Assembly: GCF_938040765.1 (NCBI RefSeq)
Contig: NZ_CALIAA010000303.1
Span: 1 to 19,157 of the forward strand
DNA from: an uncultured Fretibacterium sp.
Lineage (GTDB): Bacteria > Synergistota > Synergistia > Synergistales > Aminobacteriaceae
Length of the DNA: 19,157 nt
Reading direction: 5' to 3'
Of the stretch, positions 13,701-19,157 are shown one piece after another. Under the pieces are notes generated by a model. It was not told the DNA's origin. It did no database searches and saw nothing but the letters and a program-made list of their open reading frames with translations. Numbering within the stretch: position 1 is the first letter of the stretch; the number at the start of each line of letters is the position of its first letter. Position numbers and translations under genes: made by a program.

Positions 13701-14831
13701 GTGCGCAGGTTTTCGTTGATTCTGTTGTTCGTTTTTGCGCTTGCGGGTGCGGCGTTTGCCGCGGATGACGTCATCAAGATCGGCGTCTTCAACTGTCTGA
13801 CGGGTCAGAACGCCTTCGGCGGCCAGCTGGAGCTGGAGGGCACGCAGCTGGCGCACAAGGAGATCCCCGAGGTCCTGGGGAAGAAGGTCGAGCTCGTCGT
13901 CGTGGACAACAAGTCCGACAAAGTCGAGGCGGCGAACGCGGTCACGCGGCTGATCGAGCACGACAAGGTCAACGCGGTCATCGGGACCTACGGTTCCTCG
14001 CTGGCCATGGCCGGCGGCGAGGTGGCCGAGAAGGCGGGGATCCCCGTCATCGGGACGTCCTGCACCAACCCGCTGGTGACGCTGGGCAAGAAGTTCTACT
14101 TCCGCGCCTGCTTCATCGACCCCTTCCAGGGCGCCGGCGCGGCGACCTATGCCTTCAGACAGCTGGGATTCAAGAGGGCGGCCACCCTCACCGACGTCGC
14201 CAACGACTACAGCGTCGGCCTGAGCAGCTTCTTCAAGCGCGCGTTCGAGACGCTGGGGGGCGAGGTCGTCGCCGAGCTGAAGTACCAGTCGGGCGACCAG
14301 GACTTCACGGCGCAGCTCACCGAGCTGATCTCCAAGAAGCCGGACATCGTCTTCCTGCCCGCCTACTTCGCCGAGGGGGCGATCGTCCTGAAGCAGGCCA
14401 AGGAGCTGGGCGCGGAGTTCCGCTTTATCGGCGCGGACGCCATGGACAACCCCGAGATCGTGACGCTGGGCGGCGACGCCGTGGAGGGCTTCCTGCACAC
14501 CACGTTCGCCTACGATCCCTCCATGAAAGAGATGAACCCGGTCGCGGCGAAGTTCACCGAGAACTGGAACAAGGTGCACCCCGACAAGGCCCCGAACGTC
14601 AACGCGGCTCTGGGTTACGACTGCTACATCATGCTGATCGACGCCATCCAGAGGGCCGGAAGCGCCGAGCCCGCCAAGATCCGCGACGCGCTGGAGCAGA
14701 CGAAGGACCTGCCCACCGTCACGGGGACGACGACCATGAACGAGACCCACGACGCCGAGAAGGAGATGGGCATCGTCGAGATCCAGGGCGGCAAGAAGGT
14801 GTTCCTGGGCACCATCAAGCCGGAGATGTAG
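13701..14831 (+). CDS. LivJ-type amino-acid ABC transporter substrate-binding protein
   Basis: This 376-residue secreted periplasmic-binding protein is of type I fold (branched-chain amino-acid or related ligands). A signal peptide covers residues 1-20 (RRF, a hydrophobic core, cut after AFA). The mature part begins DDVIKIGVFNCLTGQNAFGG, typical of Peripla_BP_6, with VVDNKSDKVEAANAVTRLIE (about 68-87) and VIGTYGSSLAMA (92-103) for ligand binding, AGIPVIGTSCTNP and the second lobe TLTDVANDYSVG. It lacks a lipobox cysteine, so it is soluble in the periplasm. GTG at 13701 follows GGAG at nine bases. No permease or ATPase genes follow: a strong terminator closes the gene, so it is an orphan binding protein here. 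Confidence 0.93.
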   Translation: MRRFSLILLFVFALAGAAFAADDVIKIGVFNCLTGQNAFGGQLELEGTQLAHKEIPEVLGKKVELVVVDNKSDKVEAANAVTRLIEHDKVNAVIGTYGSSLAMAGGEVAEKAGIPVIGTSCTNPLVTLGKKFYFRACFIDPFQGAGAATYAFRQLGFKRAATLTDVANDYSVGLSSFFKRAFETLGGEVVAELKYQSGDQDFTAQLTELISKKPDIVFLPAYFAEGAIVLKQAKELGAEFRFIGADAMDNPEIVTLGGDAVEGFLHTTFAYDPSMKEMNPVAAKFTENWNKVHPDKAPNVNAALGYDCYIMLIDAIQRAGSAEPAKIRDALEQTKDLPTVTGTTTMNETHDAEKEMGIVEIQGGKKVFLGTIKPEM

Positions 14832-14855
14832 TAGGAGAGTTTTTTAAGAGGCGAA

Positions 14856-14896
14856 CGAGGGGGCTGCTTTGCGGCAGCCCCCTCGTCTTCTGTTTT
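14856..14896 (+). terminator. Strong intrinsic terminator after the livJ-type gene
   Basis: CGAGGGGGCTGC (14856-14867) pairs perfectly over 12 bp with GCAGCCCCCTCG (14874-14885) around TTTGCG, followed by TCTTCTGTTTT. It abuts the minus-strand remnant stop at 14896 and may act in both directions. Confidence 0.85.
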
Positions 14897-15105
14897 CAGG
14901 CGACGGTGTAGAACCGTATGTCCGGGTCGCCCGCCCAAGTCGGCTTCAGTCCGGCGACGACGTCGTCCTGGAACATCTTGGTCTCCAGGTAGGCCTTCGC
15001 GTGCTCCATGCTGCCGAACCCATGAAGGACCTGCACGTCCTCGTCGCGGACGGGCGCGCGAGGCCTGCCGACAGGGGCGTGGAGCTCATGGGCGGATCGC
15101 CGTGA
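14896..15105 (-). pseudogene. Remnant of a small protein (ABM/quinol-monooxygenase-like)
   Basis: An open frame of 70 codons on the minus strand encodes a coherent C-terminal segment, with DEDVQVLHGFGSMEHAKAYL followed by a conserved-looking FQDDVVAGLKP and ending GDPDIRFYTVA before the stop at 14896-14898. The layout (strand, AKAYLE helix, terminal strand) resembles the C-terminal half of small dimeric alpha/beta-barrel proteins. The upstream part is missing: the frame is closed by TGA at 15106-15108, and the only ATG inside (SMEHAK) would leave ~33 residues. It follows arsM by a few bases, so it was probably its operon partner. A short intact gene with an unusual start cannot be excluded. 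Confidence 0.45.
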
Positions 15106-15874
15106 TCAGAGCGCTCGAGGAGAGCCCTTCCAGAGCCCGCAGGTCCTCGCCGCTCAGGTCGCCGACGTCCTGCCTCACGATCTCCGCGTTGACCTCATGG
15201 GGCTTCGTGAGGACCACATTCACGTCGGAAAACCCCGCCCTCTCCAACTTTGCCTTGTACTCCTCCGCCGGAAGAGCGCCGGCCAGTCACCCGCTCCAGG
15301 CCGAGGGACTCAGCTTGAGCTTCTCCGGGACCGGCTTCAGCAGCACGACATCCGACACGCAGAACCGCCCGCCCGGGGCCAGGACCCGCGCGGCTTCCGC
15401 GAAAACCGCATCCTTGTCCGGGGAGAGGTTGATGACGCAGTTGGAGAGCAGAACATCCGCCCCGCCGTCGTAGAGCGGCAGGTCCTCGATGCAGCCCTTC
15501 AGAAGCACCACGTGCCGCAGCCCCAGCCGTTCGAGGTTCTTCCGCGCCCGGGCCAGCATCCTGGGCGTCATATCCAGTCCATAGACCAGGCCGCGATCGC
15601 CGACGGCACGCGCCGCGAGGATGAGGTCCAGTCCCGCCCCGCACCCCAAATCCAAGACGCGTTCTCCGGGTTGCAGCCGCGCCGCCTCCACGGGATTCCC
15701 GCAGCCAAAGGACTGGCGGGCCGCGTCCCCCGTTCCCGCAAGCGCGGCATCGTCGTAATTGCCCCTCGTCATATCCGTCACGGCATCTATTGCGGAACCC
15801 TGGCCGGCCACACGCCTGTCTATGGCCTCGCCATAGGACTCACGCACGTTCCTGCGGATGTCCTTTTCCCTCAT
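15086..15874 (-). CDS. arsM: Arsenite methyltransferase, candidate selenoprotein (UGA at Sec196)
   Basis: This SAM-dependent methyltransferase converts trivalent arsenic to methylated species. The class I fold motif is VLDLGCGAGLDLI (residues 73-85), with LDMTPRML (100-107). Arsenic-binding positions are C58 (SFGCGNP) and C146 (SNCVINL). The third, the cysteine of the C-x-[AG]-G-A-L segment (C224 in the algal enzyme CmArsM), is a TGA codon at 15287-15289. The same frame continues LAGALPAEEYKAKLERAGF and 47 more residues to a TGA at 15086-15088, giving 262 residues, the usual length. A SECIS-like hairpin starts 9 nt after the UGA. The ATG at 15874 follows GGGGAGG; an in-frame ATG at 15910 lacks one. 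If the UGA is read as stop, the product is a 195-residue fragment. Alternatives are a nonsense mutation or a sequencing error. Confidence 0.7.
15259..15277 (-). promoter_or_regulatory. SECIS-like hairpin in arsM
   Basis: On the minus strand GCTCTTCC (15277-15270) pairs with GGAGGAGT (15266-15259) over 8 bp (two G-U wobbles), closing a GGC loop. The loop begins 17 nt after the UGA and opens with G, as expected for bacterial selenocysteine insertion elements. A competing GCCGG/CCGGC stem (15283-15279 / 15271-15267) is possible. It lies inside the coding frame. Confidence 0.5.
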
Positions 15875-16128
15875 CGCATCCCAGCCTCCCCGTTCCCTCC
15901 GGGGCGACACCCCGTCCCGGATATTCCATGGCGGTCATCACCGCTGGTCGGGCACTTCAAAACGCACGGCTTATTATCCGCCATTCTGACATATCCGTTC
16001 CCTTTCGGCAATGCCGCGATCGGACGCTCCCATGGTTTTCCCTTCCCCTTCGTGGAATGGGAAGAGGACGTTCAGGATCCGATGAATAGGTCATTTCTGT
16101 GTTTTCAGAGAAAATATCGCATAAAGGA
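15875..16128. other. Intergenic region upstream of arsM, no gene
   Basis: No gene is supported. The arsM ribosome binding site is at 15885-15891 (minus), next to a small CGGGG/CCCCG hairpin (15900-15914). I found no convincing -35/-10 pair. Reading frames across this area on the plus strand are shadows. Confidence 0.45.
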
Positions 16129-16160
16129 GAAGGCGGCCCGGATGAGGACCGCCTTCTTTT
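16129..16160. terminator. Bidirectional terminator hairpin after dctM
   Basis: GAAGGCGGCCC (16129-16139) pairs with GGACCGCCTTC (16146-16156), 11 bp with one wobble or mismatch, loop GGATGA. It lies 30 bp past the dctM stop on the minus strand. The T tract is better on the plus strand (16157-16160, then ACTTTT); on the minus side only TCCTTTAT follows. Confidence 0.65.
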
Positions 16161-16188
16161 ACTTTTATGCTGCTTATCGTGCAGCTTG

Positions 16189-17490
16189 CTACATCAGTCC
16201 CATTATATGGGGCAAGAAGGTTGTCAGTACAGGGAATACCGTCAGCAATGCCAGAGCGGCGATGGCCGCAATGATCAGGCCGATGGCGGGCCGCGCGATC
16301 TGCTCCATGGTCAGTCCGCTGATGCGTGCTCCGACGAACAGGTTCACCGCGACGGGCGGCGTCACCTGGCCGATCGCCAGGTTGATGGTCATCATGACCC
16401 CGAACCAGATGGGGTCCCAGCCCAGCGTCCGGATGATCGGGATCAGGATCGGCAGGAAGATGTACATGATGGAGTTCGCGTCCAGCAGCATCCCCGCGAA
16501 GAGCAGGATGATGTTGATCATCAACAGGATGACAGAGGGGTTGTTGGAGATGCCCAGCAGCAGGCCGGCAATCTTGTCGATGATTCCAACGGTCGCTCCC
16601 AGCCAGGAGTAAAGTCCGGCACAAGCTACGACGAGCATGACGACGGCGGTGCTCACCACGGTTTCGCTGAGAATTTCATAGAGCACACGCAGGGTGAGAG
16701 TGCGGTAGATGACCAGGCCGACGAAAAGTCCATAGAACACGGCGACGGCTGCGGCCTCGGTAGGAGTGAAGATGCCTCCGTAAATGCCTCCCAGGATGAT
16801 GACAGGAGTCATGAGCCCCCAAAAGGCGTCCGCCAACGCCCGGAGGAGCGTTTTTGCATCACCGCGCGGCTCCCCGCGAAACCCGTTGCGTCGGCTGTAG
16901 AAATAGACGGCCAGACACAGAAAACCGGCAACGATGATGCCTGGAACAATTCCCGCCGCGAAGAGGGTGCCCACGGACTGCTCCATGATGTCCCCGTAGA
17001 CGATGAAGGAGATGCTGGGGGGAATGATGATGGCCAGACCCGAGGCGACCGAGACGACTGCCGTGGCAAAGGCCTTGTCATATCCCGCCTGGGCCATGCT
17101 GGGAATCAAAATCAGACCGAGCGCCGCAACGGTGGCTGGCCCGGATCCGCTGACTGCCCCCCAGAAAGCGGCTACGATGACTGTCGCTATGGCCAAGCCG
17201 CCTGTGACGTCGCCGACCATCTCCTTGATTAACTTTACAATACGTGAAGCGATCCCGACTTTTTCCATGATAATGCCTGCAAGGATGAAGAAAGGGATGG
17301 CCAGCAACGGAACTTTAGCGATGCCCGCATAGAAACTGTAGGAGAGCATCTGGTAACCCATATCCCAAAACCAGACAACCGTGATGGTTGCCATGCCCAA
17401 GGCGACTGCGATAGGAATGCGCACGATGAGAGGGATAAGAAAAAGCGCCAGGGTCCAGAACACCGGATCTTTGAAGAGTGTGTTGGTCAT
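16189..17490 (-). CDS. dctM: TRAP transporter large permease subunit (DctM)
   Basis: This 433-residue integral membrane protein is the ion-coupled transport subunit of a tripartite ATP-independent periplasmic carrier for carboxylates. About twelve helices are visible. Family features include IPLLAIPFFILAGIIMEK-like PLLAIPFFILAGIIMEKVG (about 54-72), GAVSGSGPATVAALG (110-124), PPSISFIVYGDIMEQSVGTL (155-174) and the C-terminal LAIGQVTPPVAVNLFVGARI (about 371-390). The ATG follows GGGAGG, which overlaps the dctQ stop (13-nt gap), so it is coupled to dctQ. The C-terminal end is next to a terminator hairpin. Confidence 0.95.
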   Translation of the reverse strand: MTNTLFKDPVFWTLALFLIPLIVRIPIAVALGMATITVVWFWDMGYQMLSYSFYAGIAKVPLLAIPFFILAGIIMEKVGIASRIVKLIKEMVGDVTGGLAIATVIVAAFWGAVSGSGPATVAALGLILIPSMAQAGYDKAFATAVVSVASGLAIIIPPSISFIVYGDIMEQSVGTLFAAGIVPGIIVAGFLCLAVYFYSRRNGFRGEPRGDAKTLLRALADAFWGLMTPVIILGGIYGGIFTPTEAAAVAVFYGLFVGLVIYRTLTLRVLYEILSETVVSTAVVMLVVACAGLYSWLGATVGIIDKIAGLLLGISNNPSVILLMINIILLFAGMLLDANSIMYIFLPILIPIIRTLGWDPIWFGVMMTINLAIGQVTPPVAVNLFVGARISGLTMEQIARPAIGLIIAAIAALALLTVFPVLTTFLPHIMGLM

Positions 17491-17503
17491 GTGGTGTTCC
17501 TCC

Positions 17504-17974
17504 CTAATAGGATTTTTCCCGCAGGGTCATACGCGCGGCCTGAAGGATTCGGATAATGATGATAGCCGAAAACACGGGTATCGCCGAGGAGTAGATACAG
17601 GTAGGGATAGCCAGGGCGTCCGACGTCACGCCCAGCTCCCATTCGTCGAGGACCTGGAGGGCCCCGAGCCAGCCCAGAAGGGCGAAGAAGGTCAGGGATA
17701 CGGCTGTAGAAATGATGAAGCAAAACTTTTTCAGGCTACGCGGCATCAGGTCGTAGAAAAAGGTCATGGCCAGGTGTGCGTTTCGTCGAAAAGCGATGGA
17801 GGTTCCGAGAAGCACGATCCAGACGAACATGCTGATGGTGATCTCCTCCGTAAATGCCAGAGGATAGGTGATGAGGTAACGAGTGACGACATTGGCAAAG
17901 GTCACGACGAGCATGATCGACAGGATCAACGCTCCAAGGACCTCCTCGAAATAGTCGCAAAATCTTTTCAGCAC
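17504..17974 (-). CDS. dctQ: TRAP transporter small permease subunit (DctQ)
   Basis: The 156-residue protein has four predicted helices. It is the small membrane subunit that partners DctM. The family pattern FANVVTRYLITYPLAFTEEI (about 28-47) contains the conserved arginine and the EE pair, followed by FVWIVLLGTSIAFRRNAHLA, which includes the conserved R-x-x-x-H (RRNAH). The GTG at 17974 is chosen because GAGGAGG lies seven bases upstream and gives the family length. A longer ATG reading from 18076 would translate through two intercistronic hairpins. Gene order dctP-dctQ-dctM is canonical. Confidence 0.9.
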   Translation of the reverse strand: MLKRFCDYFEEVLGALILSIMLVVTFANVVTRYLITYPLAFTEEITISMFVWIVLLGTSIAFRRNAHLAMTFFYDLMPRSLKKFCFIISTAVSLTFFALLGWLGALQVLDEWELGVTSDALAIPTCIYSSAIPVFSAIIIIRILQAARMTLREKSY

Positions 17975-17989
17975 AAAAAAGCCTCCTCG

Positions 17990-18013
17990 AAAAAGACGGA
18001 GGACAAGCCTCCG
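17990..18013 (-). terminator. Partial terminator between dctP and dctQ
   Basis: On the minus strand CGGAGG (18013-18008) pairs with CCTCCG (18002-17997) around CTTGT and is followed by TCTTTTT (17996-17990), immediately before the dctQ ribosome binding site. A leaky terminator here would make dctP more abundant than dctQM. Confidence 0.6.
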
Positions 18014-18034
18014 GGAAGTTTGAAAGGAATCATT

Positions 18035-18063
18035 AAGGGGAGGATCGGCGAACTCCTCCCCTT
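18035..18063 (-). promoter_or_regulatory. Second intercistronic hairpin after dctP
   Basis: AAGGGGAGGA (18063-18054, minus) pairs perfectly with TCCTCCCCTT (18044-18035) around a 9-base loop, 26 bases past the dctP stop. It probably protects the dctP mRNA 3' end. Confidence 0.6.
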
Positions 18064-18089
18064 CCTTCATGCTCAAAAAACGCGTGTCG

Positions 18090-19157
18090 CTATTTCACCG
18101 TCGCCATGTCCTCTTCGGCGGCCTTCACGAGGTCCTCGCCGATCTTGGAACGCCAGGCATCGCGGACGGGCTGCGTCTTATCCATAAGCACCTTCATTTG
18201 TTCAGGGGTCAGGTCCGTGACGGTCATTCCGACCTCTGTCAGGTGTTTATTCCAGTCGGAGACCTCGGGTGTTTTTCCAATTCCCTTCAGGAACTCCAGA
18301 TTTTTGCCTCCGTCGTTCTCATCCAGCCCCACGCGGGCCAAAGCGATTTGATAGGCTGCAGCCTCCTTGGCGGCCTGAGTCAAAAGTGCCTGGTCCTCCG
18401 TAGAGAAGGAATCCCACACCTTGGGATTGACAACGAACAGGGTGGGGTCGGCAACGTAGTGCCAGTTGGTCACGAACTTATGATACTCGTAAATTTTTAC
18501 GGGATAGAAGGTGTTGATGGGATTCTCCTGTCCGTCGACAACGCCCTGCTGAATCGCGGACATGGTATCGCTCCAGACCATGGTCACAGGGTTGGCGCCA
18601 AGAGCCTTGAAGGTATCCAAAAACAGGGGGCTGCCGACGACACGGATCTTCAGGCCGTTCAAATCCTCGGGGGATGCGATGGAGCGCTTGCTGTTGGTCA
18701 GCTCGCGGAATCCGTTTTCACCGAAGCAGATGAACTTTCCTCCTTTGGCCTCGACGGCTTTGGCTATCATCTCGCCCGCCTTTCCGTTTGTGACGGCGTC
18801 CAGTGCCTTGTAACGATCATGCTGCGCCGCGAAGAAAAAAGGCAGTGCAAAGAGGTTGAGCTCGGGAATCTGCGGGGAATAATTGATGGTGGACTGGCAG
18901 GCGAAGTCGATGGTCCCGTTGCGAAGCAACATGAAGGCATTGGTTTGTTTTCCGGTCGTCAGTTGCGCGTTGGGATAAACCTTGATGTTGATTTTCCCCT
19001 CGCTGCGTTCTCTGACCAGATCGGTGAAGTATTGGGCCCCCATGCCCCAGCCTGTGGTGATGCTGGGGACAATGTCCAACTTATATTCGGCCTTGTAGGC
19101 TGCGGAGGCTGGAGCGGAAAGGAGGGAACAGAAAAAAACGAACGCTGTTAGAACACC
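18090..19157 (-). CDS. dctP: TRAP transporter substrate-binding protein (DctP), 5' end off the window
   Basis: This is the periplasmic solute receptor of the TRAP system. At least 355 residues are visible; the reading frame stays open to the window edge, so the start codon lies beyond 19157. The edge encodes a signal peptide core (LTAFVFFCSLLSAPASA, then AYKAEYKLDIVPS). An apparent TTG start at 19079 would cut this off and is not used. Family motifs: NGTIDFACQSTINYSPQIPE, the GLKIRVVGSPLFLDTFKALG lobe with the carboxylate-binding arginine, and WSDTMSAIQQGVVDGQENPI. The stop is at 18090-18092, with two hairpins before dctQ. Ligand class, probably a carboxylate, cannot be narrowed. Confidence 0.93.
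   Translation of the reverse strand, partial: GVLTAFVFFCSLLSAPASAAYKAEYKLDIVPSITTGWGMGAQYFTDLVRERSEGKINIKVYPNAQLTTGKQTNAFMLLRNGTIDFACQSTINYSPQIPELNLFALPFFFAAQHDRYKALDAVTNGKAGEMIAKAVEAKGGKFICFGENGFRELTNSKRSIASPEDLNGLKIRVVGSPLFLDTFKALGANPVTMVWSDTMSAIQQGVVDGQENPINTFYPVKIYEYHKFVTNWHYVADPTLFVVNPKVWDSFSTEDQALLTQAAKEAAAYQIALARVGLDENDGGKNLEFLKGIGKTPEVSDWNKHLTEVGMTVTDLTPEQMKVLMDKTQPVRDAWRSKIGEDLVKAAEEDMATVK

Noticed and set aside
15195..15644. Frameshift explanation for the arsM interruption
   Set aside because: The overlapping minus-strand frame does not carry the ArsM C-terminus. The conserved C-terminus is in the same frame as the N-terminal part, after the TGA, so an indel is not needed.
17975..18076. 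N-terminal extension of DctQ to the ATG at 18076
   Set aside because: It would translate through two hairpins. The GTG at 17974 has GAGGAGG at optimal spacing and gives a normal DctQ length.

Overview
The window is a GC-rich bacterial chromosomal segment (no rRNA, tRNA, CRISPR or phage structural genes seen). The gene content suggests an amino-acid- and organic-acid-using anaerobe: an NhaC antiporter, an M20 peptidase beside an AbgT carrier, an orphan LivJ-type binding protein, a TRAP carrier, and rsmG-parA-parB. I would guess Synergistota or a relative. That placement is inference from gene content and style, not a database result.

Layout. (1) 192-1700: NhaC-type Na+/H+ antiporter. (2) 1861-3724: a lower-GC two-gene cargo (a nucleotidyltransferase-like protein and a partner of unknown function). 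It is bracketed by direct repeats of the last ~80 bp of the adjacent DUF364-like gene, as if something had inserted at that gene's 3' end. (3) 3657-4388 (-): the DUF364/DUF4213-like gene, starting at TTG and divergent from (4) 4525-7152 (+): a tightly overlapped rsmG-parA-parB-small membrane protein operon, the kind of cluster usually found near oriC. (5) 7188-9036 (-): a small membrane protein and a DUF2130 protein (coiled coil plus PD-(D/E)xK-like domain). (6) 9364-10496 (+): HIT protein, ribosomal protein bS21 and YqeY. (7) 10686-13581 (+): M20 amidohydrolase followed by AbgT transporter, a logical uptake-and-cleavage pair. (8) 13701-14831 (+): orphan branched-chain amino-acid type binding protein closed by a strong terminator. 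(9) 14896-15874 (-): a gene remnant and an arsenite methyltransferase (ArsM). (10) 16189-19157 (-): TRAP operon dctP-dctQ-dctM, with dctP running off the right edge.

The most interesting observation is in arsM. The reading frame is interrupted by one UGA exactly where the family has its third arsenic-binding cysteine (the C of the C-x-[AG]-G-A-L motif). The same frame then continues for 66 well-conserved residues to a normal stop. An 8-bp hairpin with a GGC loop lies 17 nt after the UGA, the geometry expected of a bacterial SECIS element. I therefore read the gene as a candidate selenocysteine-containing ArsM (C58/C146/U196 triad), with a nonsense pseudogene or a sequencing error as the alternatives.

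Other regulatory structure: two hairpins between dctP and dctQ that could lower expression of the membrane subunits relative to the binding protein; duplicated overlapping -10 boxes at two promoters; a tandem repeat and a GC palindrome between the DUF364-like gene and rsmG; and a palindrome inside the promoter spacer of the DUF2130 gene.
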